A stretch of DNA of 64,000 bases from Mycteria americana (GCF_035582795.1 NC_134365.1:39784135-39848134); one strand, 5' to 3'. Positions 13,101 to 24,817 are shown, counted from the first letter of the stretch. Program-made: numbers and translations. The notes: generated by a model not told the origin, from the sequence alone.

Positions 13101-13728
13101 GCAAGTAACTGTCTTGCATTTTCTGAGACACACATGGGTCCTGTCAAACCACAATGCTTTTCTAAACTTAATGAAACCTCTGTTACATGCAGGAGCAATG
13201 ATCACTGTGTTGAAGCTGACAAGTTAATGCCTACAAAATAATCATGTTGTTTGCTAAATGCTGTGCTTGACAAACAAGTATTCTCAATTTTTCAGTTACC
13301 AGAGTAAAAATGAGCATCAGAGTTGATAATCCCTAAATCTGGGATTATCTACCTAAAATCTCAGTTATCCTTTTTTTTTGGTGATAAAATATGAAAAAAA
13401 GAGAGACAATCTGAATTTTCTTCTGCTATTCAAGACTGGCAGGAGTCACATTATAAAGGTTAACTACTAAACAAGAAAGGTTGGTCAAACCAGAAATTTT
13501 AGAGACGTATTTGATAAGAAGTATTAAACTAGGACAAAGGCTGAACAGTTTTAAACCAACAAAAAAAAAAAGGTCACTGCAATGACAAGCAGTGTCTAAT
13601 CTTTATTTTGGAACCTCTGCTTCCCAAATAAGTGTCAATACATTGGACTTTCTGGAACAAGCCTTTCATCGGAGCAGTCCAATTCATCACTTCCATCCTA
13701 ACACCTGTGTTGAAATCTTTCAACTTTT

Positions 13729-13752
13729 CTTTATAACTTTATAACTTTATAA
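13729..13752. repeat. Short AT-rich tandem repeat
   Basis: Three successive copies of a CTTTATAA-like unit. Confidence 0.7.
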
Positions 13753-16700
13753 CATCTTTTCTTTATCAATTAACTTGATATATGCACAAACTACAAGCCT
13801 GATCTTATACACTTTGAAGTCAATAGGAGTTTTCTTTCTATCTTCTGTGGAGCAGGACCAGATACATGATAAGCTAATCCGTTGGGGAGCCCTTACACGT
13901 CAAGGCCTAATGCAGAAGACAAAGCAGAAAGTCAGTCTTCATGATTGCATAGCTTTTAGACTTTACCACAGATATATGATTGCCCCATTCCCTTCACAGA
14001 TTAATGAACATCATCACCCCTCCTTAAATGTGCTGTAGGAGTCAGAAGCGACCCTCTTTTTGAAAACTATAGGGCAAAATAAACTTTAATTCAGTGCAAT
14101 TTTGCAGTTTTTGGAAAACAATATCATTTTGCATTCAGTCATTTGAAACTAGGGCTATAATTTCCATTGAAGAACCTTACTGGTTCCATACCACAGTTTC
14201 AAGTCAGCTAGTCAAAAGACACATTTTTCAGTATGTTTTTTCAAAATATTTCAATTCATGTTGCTCTGAGCAAAACAGAAAATGTTTTTCGTTTAGAAGA
14301 TTTGCCCTTTCTCTTTATTCAATCCTGAGAAGAAAAATGGCCTGGTCTTGGAAATATTTAATGCTGTGCCTTAATCCTTCATACTCAAAAAATGTTTACA
14401 TTTGGGTCTCATGACTTAATTTGCTGAAAATAAGTGGACAGTTCTTCTCAAAATAATTTTTTTAATTTCTCCTTAGACGAGGAAAGATGTAGGAATATCT
14501 TATTTTCTAAACCTTTCATTAGTGAATTCCAGATTAAATTACAGCAATTGATATCTGTGAATTTGGCCAGGGATTTGGAATTTAAAGGTTAAACAGAGTG
14601 AGTGATTTCCTAGACTTCAGAAGAAATCTTTTCACTTACATAGTTGTTTAACACTTTTGCTAGTGGTGAAATTCATACAGTTCATCTGATAAAGTCTGCA
14701 GCTACGTGTTAACCAAGAAGAAGGTGTTACAAATTGATATGTGTTAAGAAGCGTGTGTAGCCCCAGAAATGCCGTGAGCCTTAGCATAGTTTGTATTTTG
14801 TAATTTACCTGACCCAAATAAGAATTCCTAACAAATTCTTGAATGGCATAGAATCCTGGTCTGGATCCCCTGAGAGGCTGCATTACTTTCCATCCTAAAT
14901 ATGTTATTTTATGTAACAACATTGGGTAGTGGACTGCCAAATATACTCTGGGTCCCACAGAACTGCATTGTAGGTTTTCCTTCTTTCCATGGTCCTTACC
15001 TTCTTCCTGGCAGCATCATTCATAGGCGTGAGATTGACTGTAATGTCTCTGCTAATCCTGCTTCACATTAGCAGGCCAGTTCTGCTCCAGATTACACCAA
15101 TTTTACAAACATGCACTGGGTACTGATGACGGCTGCGACTGAAAAGGTTATCAGGCATTTACTGTTGTTCAATGCAGTCCATACCTTCTTCGAAGCAGCT
15201 AATTGTTTAGTTACTTGTGCTTTAAAGCACAGGCTGACATAATCACATGCCGCTGGTTTACCATCAAGATAGCTTCAGCTCTTTGCGTTGTCTAGACTAT
15301 ACTTCCAGCAGCAAATTGGAAATGTCAACCCTCTATTATTCTAGGTCACTTAAAGAGTATGTATTCAGACATTGACTATGTAAATCTCATAACTGAGTAA
15401 CACTCCATGCAATGTATTGAAGAGACGTTTCTTAAACTGTCACCAATACTTACTCAGCAGGATGTGGAAATTTCTATTCATGCTTTGGGTTCCTCTGTCT
15501 TCATAATATGAAGTTTCAGAGGTAGTTTAAATGTTTTATAATTATTTATGTAGCAAAAAAAGTGCCCGTTCTGGTCACCTAATGTAAGCAAAGGGGAGGA
15601 AGAGCCAATGAAATGCAAATTTGGCACTAGGCGGCTCTGTCAGGTTTTGCTTGGGAAGAGGTCCTCCAGCCTCTACAATGGAGGTGTCCTCAATGAAGGA
15701 TGCGGAGCAGGTGCCTTCCCTAACAGTGCTAGGTCAAGGACCTCTGGGAATTACAAATAGTCCATGACTTGGAGGCAGTGTGAGGAAAGGAAAATAGGGC
15801 AACGGAAATTAGAATTGTGTGAACAACGGAGTTTCTCTTTGGTGACCCAACCGAAAAATTAAACCAAAAAAATTCATTTTGGTCAGCCCAAAGCACTTGT
15901 CCAACTCAAAATGAAACAGCTCATTTTGCTTTCAAATCTCTTTTCAACCTTTGAAAGAAAATGTACGTAAAATTCTAAACCAAAAAACTATTTTGAAGTG
16001 TAAAACTGAAATATTTTATTTAGAAAATGTCAGGATGAAACATTTCAGCATGATTTTCCTTTTTTGAGCTGTAACTATTGACTGAATTGAAACCCAGCTT
16101 GCCTGACTGAAACTACGTCTTTATTTTCTTTTAGTCAATAATTGTTTGTCCCAGACCTTTCCCCTGGTTGTAAGGGAAACCTCCTCTGACTTCTGCTTCC
16201 TTTGTCTGTTCAAAACTGACCATCACCTGCCATCCTTCACTTCACACGCCCACAAGTCACACATGCCCTGCGAGAAAACCTATGAAGGAAATTCTGCAAA
16301 ATTTGCTGTGTGTCATTGCCAGGGCTCCAGCTCATGAGGTTTCCATGGCAGAGTCTTCCAGCTGGTGGTTTTCAGGGTTGGAGAAGTTAATGAACAGTTG
16401 AGTTTTTGTTTTTACACTTTTGTGGAGAAATGGGTTTTCATGTGGGTTTAGACGCGGTGTGGAAAGCTTGAGAGATTGATCTGACATTTCTGGGTAGGGC
16501 AGCTCAACAAGGACAATGTGGAAGAGGCCTAAAAGAAGTAGAAGAAGGAAGTAAGTTAATTATCTGTTTGTGAAGAGATGACATCAATGAGAAACAGCAT
16601 GTATGGTTCATGGTCTAGTCTCTATTTATAATCAAGGAAGAGAACAGGTACTTTTAGGGCAAAGTTATGTTATTCTGTCCAAAGGCACAATCTTTATAAA

Positions 16701-16991
16701 CCTCTAATGTAGATGGGATGAATGATACCTGGATAATTCCTATTACCCTCCTTTGACTATAAAGGGAGTCTCATGTAGCTTGGGGATAGGCTGTGTCTGT
16801 CAAAGGTCAGTGAGATGAACTCCCCATTTGGTGCTTAACTTCCCTCCCTTTGCTGCCATCTGTCACAAATTCGAGTGATAAGAGAAAGGATGTTGGCCAG
16901 CAGCTCTTGGCAACGTCATTGCTTATCCCACAAGAAAGAAAATAAATATCATCCTGAATATAGCAAAAGGTGAAACCCCTGACACTGTAAT

Positions 16992-17073
16992 GTGGTACCA
17001 AATCCTGGCTGGCTGTCACTGATGGGTCACTTGTGGTACCAAATCCTGGCTGGCTGTCACTGATGGGTCACTT
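16992..17073. repeat. Perfect 41-bp tandem duplication
   Basis: The unit starting GTGGTACCAAATCCTGG occurs at 16992-17032 and again at 17033-17073 with no difference seen, which suggests a recent duplication. No gene overlaps it. Confidence 0.95.
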
Positions 17074-18400
17074 CTGCCTTGACTGTGAACAGGCATGTAA
17101 TCCATATGTTGTGAGATGCAAATGAGAGCGTGGAGCAAAGTAAACAATGTTGATTGCACCTAGTTTGACAGGTGACAGGCATCCATCACCCAGATGGATC
17201 GTATGCCAGTCTAGTATGTGAGTTCCCACAAGAAGGTGTTACAATTTCAGTTCACATAAACCTTGTTCAAATTCGGTAGGGACGGACGCTTTTATCTCTA
17301 AATCGCTCTGGTTCAGGAGCAACATGGGATAGTTTATTCCCACTTGAATGCTGTCTAACTTCAACAGCTGATGTAAGATGTGTTGAGACTAACTATTTTT
17401 GGGCTAACTTTAATTTCTCTTTGAATTTAATTGATGAAGCTACCAAGGTAGATCAAGGTAGATTTCCTGCCATTTTTCCCATATTACAGTATTTATTCAT
17501 GGGGTGTCTACTAGATATCCTTTTAGCAAGATTTTTTCATATGAACGTCCCTGATATGCTGTGTTTGCAAAACTTCACGCTCCTCACTTGCACTGCCACC
17601 CTGAGTCTTTCATTTGAGGACATACTTTTTTTTTTAGATGTGGACAGGATGCCTGTTGCCCTGATGAAGAAATGGTAAAGCCTTGCTCAAGAAGTTTTCA
17701 CCAGTTGCTGACAATCCACTATTATATATTTCTTCTGGCTTTCTCACTATTTGGATGCTGTTCACCTTTTTAACCACCAACGTCCCTGGCTGAACCAGAG
17801 CATTCCTCTGTCTTTGCCCAGGGGTCATTGCTGAAGGACCTGATAATGATGGATTAAACTGCTCTTCAGTGACTTTGGATTTTTTCTGTCTGGGAGCTTG
17901 CATTGAGAGTAGGCACCAGGCACTTCTCTTCTGAAGTGCTCTCAAATCCCTGATGCTGCAGAGTGCCATTTGTGCTCAGCATGCCTATGGGGCAGTGAGA
18001 ACGCAGCGCTCTGAGTTTTCGGCTACCAACTGCTGCCTGACTGCTTGTCTCCATCTCATCTGACCAGGGGGGACAGTTTGGGACTTTTCACCAGCAGCTA
18101 TTCAAGGCGGGATCTTGTCTATGGGCGTACTGAGGCAGAATCAATGAATCAAACCAATGACTGCCAGGAGTGATGCTATTTTTCCCACCACCCCCACAAG
18201 AAAGGCTGACCCACACACTCCCCACTAAGCTCTGGCCAGTGATAAGTGGAAATTTCAGCTTATGGTGAAGAAGCATGTCCCCAGACCAAGCTTGCATCCT
18301 TTCTGGATACAAGAATACAGCCACTGGCCCAGCAGCCCCACAGGCACAATATGTGTCATCTCCCTTGTGTTTGAGTAAAAGAGAAAAGCTCTGTAAATGG
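17074..18400. other. Intergenic DNA downstream of IL22
   Basis: No exon, repeat family or RNA gene was recognised. Several ORFs of 60-110 codons occur on the minus strand without recognisable similarity. Confidence 0.55.
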
Positions 18401-18421
18401 CAATATTTGAGGACCAAAATA

Positions 18422-18427
18422 TTTATT
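18422..18427 (-). terminator. IL22: Candidate IL22 polyadenylation signal
   Basis: AATAAA on the minus strand, about 670 bases after the IL22 stop and just past the AU-rich block. Cleavage is expected 10-30 bases further left. Confidence 0.55.
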
Positions 18428-19097
18428 ATAATAAATTAAAGAGTAAGCATTTATAAAACAATCCATTTGCATATAAATATCACACAGCAGTTTTAATTTC
18501 ATAGTTCACTTAAAAGCCTCTAGTACTGCTTCATAAATACATTTCCTTGGATATTTTTCAATTAATCTATATAAATAAAAGTACTGTATAATTATTACTT
18601 TAAAATAAATTACCATTAAATAGGAATGACAAAAATAATTTCTGAATTAGTCTGAAATACCAACTTTTCAGGTAAAGGTCAGAAGGGGGCAACATATGCA
18701 AGAGAGATTTCCAAGTAAAAGGCTCGAAACATCCTGGCTACCTTCTGGCTATCACTGCCTACCTTGACCAAAGCTGATTCACAGGTGTCAAATCTCAGTC
18801 TATAAAATACAGAAGCAGTTGCCTTATTCCAATGGAGATCAGGAGGACAGGAGCACGCCTTTGAAAATAATTAATGCCCTGTGTTGAAATGGAGCTGCAA
18901 ACACTGTCCTGGAGTTTTCATTTTCAAAGAAGGCAGCAATATGCTTCCTGTCTGTGCCCACCTAATTTGCTATTTTTGGCAGAGGTAAAAAATATACTGC
19001 ATCTATGGGTGTAGGGCGGGGTCCGCAATAGTTAATCAATTTGAGTTATAGCAAGAGTTTTTCAGAGATATCTCCTCAAGCCTGATCTGAAATTCTT
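18428..19097 (-). other. IL22: IL22 3' UTR (inferred)
   Basis: Runs from the stop codon to the candidate AATAAA. The far half is AU-rich. Its extent rests on the signal position only. Confidence 0.55.
18432..18621 (-). promoter_or_regulatory. IL22: AU-rich element cluster in the IL22 3' UTR
   Basis: Six ATTTA pentamers lie on the transcribed strand, at 617-621, 606-610, 572-576, 534-538, 474-478 and 432-436 (add 18000). AU-rich elements of this kind mark short-lived cytokine mRNAs and bind TTP/ZFP36-type decay factors. The cluster ends just before the AATAAA signal. Confidence 0.7.
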
Positions 19098-19211
19098 TCA
19101 GTTTTTCTTCTTGTTCCCTCCCTTCTTTGGGGCATCTGTACAGGCATTTTCTATGTAGTCGAACAGTAAATCCAGTTCTCCAATGGCTTTAGTCTTTCCA
19201 TTCTTTCCCAA
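19098..19211 (-). CDS. IL22: IL22 coding exon 5 (last)
   Basis: 37 codons plus a TGA stop at 19098-19100, after acceptor TTTTCTAG. It begins LGKNGKTKAIGELDLLF, includes C184, then continues as TDAPKKGGNKKKN, a basic tail absent from human IL-22. Confidence 0.95.
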   Translation of the reverse strand: MGKNGKTKAIGELDLLFDYIENACTDAPKKGGNKKKN

Positions 19212-21215
19212 CTAGAAAAGAGCAGAATGTAAGTTATAGCATCTCGTTATTTCTCAGAAAATTGAAATTAGCCTTGTCACAGAAACTGAATCAAGAATTT
19301 ACTCTTCTTATTCTCTCAAGTAGTTCTATTAAAGTCATTATACCATAAGACATAAACTAGCTCATTCAAATCCAGTCTAGCATATACAGTTACCTGCAAC
19401 CTGATTTCTGAAGGACAATTTTAAATTACCGTAACACATGCAGAGAGTTAACAGGACAAGTGAAGGAGGGCTGGAAGTGGAAACACCACTAATCCCCTCT
19501 TTAATGCCCCTGCAGGCTTCGCCTTCTAAATAATCTCCAGAGTTTGTTTCATAATTAGGTCAGCCTTAATCCAACTCAATGACTGGGGTTTTGAACTGCT
19601 GTTTTTAAATGTTGGGAAAAAAATGTACCTGCTTCAATTTGTTCTTCATTTCTTCCAGGTTCTTTTCAATGTGCTCTCTGTGTCCTGAGGGTTTCTAACA
19701 AAAGAAAACATCCAGACATAACATTAGCAGCTGTATGCAACAATATGTTGGGTTTTTTTTCTTTTTCACACCTTTCTATCAACCTCGAGTTTGACATTTT
19801 TGATCTGAGGTTTCCTTTCATATCACTACCTTTTGCCGCTGTTTGCAGCATTCTGAGATTCAGGATCAGCGACAAGAGTCACGAGAAAGGAAAGAAACCC
19901 AATGCTACTCACACATCCCCTCAGCTCCAAGGTCAGGGTCGCCAAGAACTGTGCCACCTCCTCAACGTACGGGTACTGGTCCTTGGCCTCGGTGAGGAGG
20001 ACATCTTCCACTACAGTCTCCACAATCTTCTTCATCATGTAGCAGCGGTTGTTTTCCTACGTATGCAAGTAAGAGGTCACGTTAAATCATGGCAAGAGAT
20101 CACCAAGTGCTGCAGAAGGATGCAAAGAGCAGCCTCCTGGTGCAAGACTTACCTTGACGTTAACATAGAGCTGCTGCCCAATGAGCCTGTTGTCCGTGTC
20201 CTGGTCCAAGACCCTGGCCTGAGAGGGAAAAAAGGAAATGTCAGGTGGGGATGGGAACCTTACCTAAAAATTAGTAATAAACCCTAAGGTTTTCATCAAT
20301 AATAGTGCAAGTGAAATGAGGGAATGAACGCCATAGATAGCCTGTTACAGGTAGATAAGCTTGGACGTTGTGGCTGTTTCTTCCCTTAACTGGGTGAGAT
20401 TCAAGGTCAGTATCACTGGAAAAGAAATAAGCAGAAGTCTGAATTCCTGTCCCCCTCTTAAATGTCAGATGTCGTAGTGGTTATGATGACTAAACCAGAT
20501 GCCGCAGGTGGCCGACCTCAGGGCGGCCCGCAGCGCTGCTGGGAGGTGCTGCAGCACTCCGTCGCATGCACCGGGGACACCCACCCATGGAAAGGGCAGC
20601 CATGAAATCTGCCCAAGCAGAGCACTGTAAGGTGCCTGAGGAGCTGCCCGGCCATGGCTGGAGTCACGGGCAGGCCCAGCTCCAAATGGACTGGGCAAAC
20701 AGAAAAATGTAAGCTCATGTTTTACAATTGTCCCAGTCTAGCAGCAGCCACTCGAGAGGAGTTGTGCTGCGCCAGGGGCTGCCTTTCCCTTGGGGAGCAG
20801 GAGCAGGAGAGGCAGCAGCTTCCCCCGGCTACACAACCAGCAGGCAACAGACCCGCTCCACACGCCCAAGCTCTGCCTTACTGCAAATGCACGGTTTTTT
20901 TCTGGAGAAAGGCATGAGAAAGACAGAGGAATGCCGAAGGCGAGAAGCCAGGGCACTGGCAGAGGAGGAGGTCCTCAGATCGTGCCACGAAGGACACGTG
21001 GGTTACTGTACCATTTTAGCCAAGGTGTAGGTGCGATTCCTGATGTGGGGCTGCTGGAATCTGATCTTCCTGAGCCTGCAGACATGATGGTCAGTAGAAG
21101 CCAATCCTGCCCCTTTCGGAGGCAGAGGGCTGGTGAGAAGAAGAGGGAGACAGCAACAGCAGCAGAAGACGACCCATCCTAGGAAGCTCTTGGTCAAGGT
21201 CTGCAGGGAGGCCAT
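19098..21215 (-). CDS. IL22: Interleukin-22
   Basis: Secreted IL-10-family cytokine. In vertebrates it signals through IL22RA1/IL10RB and STAT3 in epithelia, driving antimicrobial and repair responses. The coding exons 21012-21215, 20153-20218, 19913-20056, 19629-19694 and 19098-19211 join in phase 0 to 197 residues, against 179 in human. Residues 1-33 look like a signal peptide and contain five consecutive cysteines (18-22). Family landmarks are CRLRKIRFQQPHIRNRT (46-62), NRLIGQQLY (78-86), a YPYVEEVAQFLATL segment in exon 3, and KAIGELDLLF in the last exon. The four conserved cysteines are at 46, 95, 138 and 184, and the NRT glycosylation site at N60 is kept. The protein extends 13 basic residues past the usual end. 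The intron pattern and the IL26 and MDM1 neighbours match mammalian IL22. Confidence 0.96.
19629..19694 (-). CDS. IL22: IL22 coding exon 4
   Basis: 22 codons between acceptor TTTGTTAG and donor CAG|GTACAT. It is lysine- and glutamate-rich (HIEKNLEEMKNKLKQ) and the same length as the mammalian exon. Confidence 0.93.
19913..20056 (-). CDS. IL22: IL22 coding exon 3
   Basis: 48 codons, from ENNRCYMMKK to LELRGC, with donor TGT|GTGAGT. It holds cysteines 95 and 138 and the helices between them. Confidence 0.95.
20153..20218 (-). CDS. IL22: IL22 coding exon 2
   Basis: 22 codons between a polypyrimidine acceptor (CCCTCTCAG) and donor AAG|GTAAGT. It includes DNRLIGQQLY, aligned with the mammalian DVRLIGEKLF segment. 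Confidence 0.95.
21012..21215 (-). CDS. IL22: IL22 coding exon 1
   Basis: 68 codons, from ATG at 21215 to the donor ATG|GTACAG. It carries the signal peptide and the conserved FQQPHIRNRTYTLAK stretch of helix A. The start begins MASLQTLTKSF, close in form to the mammalian N-terminus. Confidence 0.95.
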
Positions 21216-21348
21216 GGCTCACGATCCAAAGTCGTCTGTCCCAGCAGGTTGCAGCTGCAGCACTCAGCACTGATGAGAGAGAGCAGTGTTAGCATCAGGG
21301 AGAGTGGGTAAGGCAAAGTGAGAGAGGCACAACGGCTGCAAGCCTTAC

Positions 21349-21368
21349 CTTTGCTGCGATTCTTGATG
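21349..21368 (-). other. IL22: IL22 untranslated first exon (predicted)
   Basis: About 25-45 bases downstream of the TATA box the minus strand shows a strong donor, GCAAAG|GTAAGG, at 21349/21348. A tiny non-coding exon here, spliced to a point just before the ATG at 21215, would match mammalian IL22, whose first exon is untranslated. The exact 5' end is estimated. Confidence 0.6.
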
Positions 21369-21392
21369 TGCTCTGCAGGAGGTGAGGTGCAC

Positions 21393-21400
21393 CTTATATA
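21393..21400 (-). promoter_or_regulatory. IL22: IL22 TATA box
   Basis: The minus strand reads TATATAAG, about 180 bases upstream of the ATG and about 45 bases upstream of the predicted first-exon donor. On the plus strand the overlapping TATATAGGTCC is one base from a RORE consensus, which could be chance. Confidence 0.7.
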
Positions 21401-21456
21401 GGTCCACCGACATCTCTCTCAGCTTTTTTTTTTCGGTGCTGGTGGTGAATTAAAAA

Positions 21457-21464
21457 TGACATCA
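21457..21464. promoter_or_regulatory. IL22: CRE/MAF-like site in the IL22 promoter
   Basis: TGACATCA followed by GCA on the plus strand. It resembles an ATF/AP-1 site fused to a MAF half site, about 60 bases upstream of the TATA box. This is a motif match only. Confidence 0.35.
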
Positions 21465-21491
21465 GCAAGTCTCTTACTTTCCAGTATCCTC

Positions 21492-21500
21492 TTCTGAGAA
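21492..21500. promoter_or_regulatory. IL22: STAT-type palindrome in the IL22 promoter
   Basis: TTCTGAGAA fits the TTCNNNGAA STAT-site pattern, about 95 bases upstream of the TATA box. STAT3 is a known activator of mammalian IL22. Binding here is inferred. Confidence 0.45.
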
Positions 21501-24500
21501 CTACCTAACCACCACAAAACCCACAAATACAACTTCAACGCCATTGTAATCTTTAGTTTCTTATAAAATAAACCAAATTTTAATGCGGGGCAAAGCAGGG
21601 GCTTTTAACAGGGCAGGAATCCTAAATTCTTTTTGCATAAAAATATTTGAGAAGTTTATGGGTTCGTGCCTTCTGCCTTGATTGTAACACACTAATTGGA
21701 TTGGCAATTTGATGGCAGATAATGTAATTTATATTAATTTTTGTTCATATTCTGTGGCAAAAGACTGGTGCTCCACTGGTGCTGGCTGTGGTCAGAGACT
21801 GCACCAGACCCAAAGCACTGACCGCCTACAGTTCCTGCCCTGCCAATACCCTTTCCCACACAGTGTCCCACTGGAGTCACCAGCCGTCTGTCCATCACTG
21901 TGCAATCCTCTCTGAGAGATCAGAAACTGGGTAGGACCAACACTGCATTTATCACATCCCTGATCTCCAAATTCCCATTTTCCAAAAAATTATCCATATT
22001 CCAGGCTGTAACTGGGGGTAATGACCAGAGCTGTGGTCATGCACTTACTTATCCAGGTGCTTTCCATGTTCCTGACCCTGCTCTGCTAACGTAAAGGCAG
22101 TGCTGCATCTTCAGTCTGAAATATTACACAGGGTGCTAAAGGGAAACTGCTGTCTTTAGAGAGTAATTTGCAACCCAGCTGAGATGGTAATGCATGAGGA
22201 CACAGAACCGGTACAAATGCAAACTCCTGGTTGTCTAATACCCACAGGGCACACAGGTGACAAATGTGAGAAATCGGACCTGGAAAACCAAGGCTTCAGC
22301 TCTGCCTCTGAGAGTGAACAGGGGCACCCCTGGGGCTCGGCTTCACCCCTCATGACTGAGGTTCCTGGGACAAAAGCCATAATCAGCCTTACCCTGTGGG
22401 CTGAAATGCCCAGCTCTTTTGCTTATACATGAAAGGAAGCAGTTAAAGGCTGGCGGGCACCAGGTTTACACTTTAGCCTCCCCTGATGCATCCACAGCAC
22501 AAATTCATCTCTCCGTGCCTCAGTCCTGCCTCGGTTGCCCTCAGATACCTGCCACATCAGCTATGCACAGCTCTGTACCCTTGAAGCTGCACCCCCTCAC
22601 CCTGGAGCCATCATCACCACGTCCCTTTCGGTGCCCCTCTCAGGGTATCCCACCCATTCCCATGCCTGGCCTCCAACAGCATATCCTGACTGCAGTGGGC
22701 AGCAGAAAGCAAGTCGGGACGCAGCATGTCCACAACCTGGTTCACACCCCAAATGTACCACAAAGCTATTCAAGAACATCTTTATAACTCTTTTCCATAA
22801 ATTTTTCATTTGCCAGGCTAATGGGCCCAGTGGGGGAACAGGTTAATGAGAAGATGGGAGGCTGAGTTATACTTAGTCAAAAGACAGACGTTAAAGATCA
22901 AACTGGGAGAAATCCAGACAGAGAGGCTGTTTTGAAGGATTGGCCTCCCCTGAAGTGCAATCCCATGAACTCCTCTCCAGGTGTTAAACACAGTCTGATA
23001 ACCAAAGTCTGCTTCTAACTGAGGTTTCTCGCACTTCTCCACCAGCTCATCCAGCAGAAGTCCCAACCCTAGAACAAAACCCGTGAATGGGCATTCAGAC
23101 CTTGCCTGAGGGGGGAACGCAGCCCCCCTCCTGGTCCAGACCCCCTGTCCTCCCACCCTTCTGGATCCCACCTCTCCATCCCTTTGGTCACTTACTCTTG
23201 TCAGACACGGATCCAGCTTGCCTGACCTCTTCTTGTGGCTCCGATGCCATGGAAAGGGTTTGTGACCTGGGTACGCGGGTGCTGTGCCACTCACATCTGT
23301 TCAAACTGCTGCGAGGAGCCCACCTGGTCCCAAGCTTCCCACACTTCCTGACGGATATTTAAACCACCTCAGGCAGAGGGATGAGGAATTAGATGTTGAA
23401 TCTTTCTTCTGCCCTCTTTTATGCAATGATTACAGGATCTCTTCTCTCTGTCTTCTCTAGTATTAGAAACCATACACTGGGACATACCTATTTTCATAGA
23501 AAATGTTAAGTTAGACTTGATAAGGCTCTCTTTCTCCCACCTATGTTGTAAGCCACCTCTCTCAGTCATACTACTTTTTGGCTGTGCCATGATGTCCTCC
23601 TCCTGACGCTTTAAAAAAGCTTGATTTCACTTGTTTAGTTTACCTCCCTGCCTCTGGTATGACACTGAAATGCTGAAATGCCCATTGTAAGTTTGTTAAT
23701 TCATATTTCACAAATTCCCTTTTTATGACATTCCTAAAGCCTTCACATTATTTAACCTTTTGTTTGCAGTTGTGAGTTATAACAACCTATCTTCCATCCC
23801 TCTATCTTGCTGTGAGTACGGTCCAGCCCAAAAATGAACATTCAAAATCCTGCTGGACGCTAATTTTAGCAGACTGTACGGTTCCCCTGTTCATCAATTC
23901 ACTCCCGGCATCTTCCCAACCACCTTCCACCAGAGGACTGCTGGTCCTGGTTGTACCACTGAGTTATGGTATAGCCACAGTCGTGGCTGTAGTTATTCCC
24001 TGTAACATGTCAAGGTAATTTATTTGCAAGTGGAGATATGCCTCCTGTTCCCAGGGTCTGCTATTCCTGTTACGAGATTGCATTGAACAAGGATGTGACT
24101 AGCACTGCTATCACCTCTTCTGACTAGCTCACCACACCCTGGGTGGGAGATACACGTCCGGCATTACCTCCTATGGAAAGATGGGGCTAAAAACCTGCAC
24201 AGTCCTACCACTGGATCCTACTCCAGTCCTCAGTTGAAGTCTAGAGGAGGAAGAAGGAATCGGAGGCTTTTCCACTGCAGTTGAGGAAGAATTCTCTTTC
24301 TTCTTGTTTGAGGAGGAAATACAATAAACTTCTGAAAAGTAAGGGCTTGAGCCAGCACTGAAGGTGAACCTTGGAGAAATTGCTTACCTTGACACCCCTC
24401 TCCAGACAGGCTACCCTGAACTGCAGAGCTGGCAGAAGAGATCAGTGGAAGGAAAGCTGCATTTAATTTAAAATGTGGCACCCTGGCTGAAACCATCACT

Positions 24501-24730
24501 GGTGGGTCTTACTTTGGGGAGAAAATATAAAGTGGAAAACCTGCGTCTGAAGAATGTGTCTTAAAAGAGCAGCCTTTCTCACTAATTCTTTCCTATGTTA
24601 ACATTGTCGAGTATTCTAGCAAGTGGTATGGGAACTGGTTATTTAGTAATTTCTCTTTGAGCCTGAACTACTGATGTCTTATAATACATGGTAGTCCCAA
24701 GCTTTTCTTTATAAAACAATGTTCTCTTGG

Positions 24731-24817
24731 GGAAAAAAACTGAAAAAAACCCCAAACAAACAAAAAAACCCACCCCCCCCCAAAAAAGACCTCTCCAAGG
24801 TTGGGGGGTCGGGGGGG
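24731..24817. repeat. A/C-rich run and G-runs able to form a hairpin
   Basis: A-rich sequence with interspersed C runs leads to nine consecutive C at 24773-24781. Six G (24803-24808) and seven G (24811-24817) follow about 20 bases later. The C and G tracts can pair. Confidence 0.8.

Larger units (their letters stand above)
8191..16991. other. IL26-IL22 intergenic DNA
   Basis: Mostly AT-rich unique-looking sequence. It holds an A/C-rich low-complexity run near 8307-8342 and small tandem duplications at 10152-10189 and 13729-13752. No exon with recognisable protein similarity was found on either strand. Confidence 0.6.

Noticed and set aside
19745-20287. 180-codon plus-strand ORF over IL22 exons 2 and 3
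   Set aside because: A shadow of the IL22 coding exons on the opposite strand.
22818-23294. 158-codon minus-strand ORF upstream of IL22
   Set aside because: No recognisable domain. It lies in a more GC-rich patch where long chance ORFs are expected.
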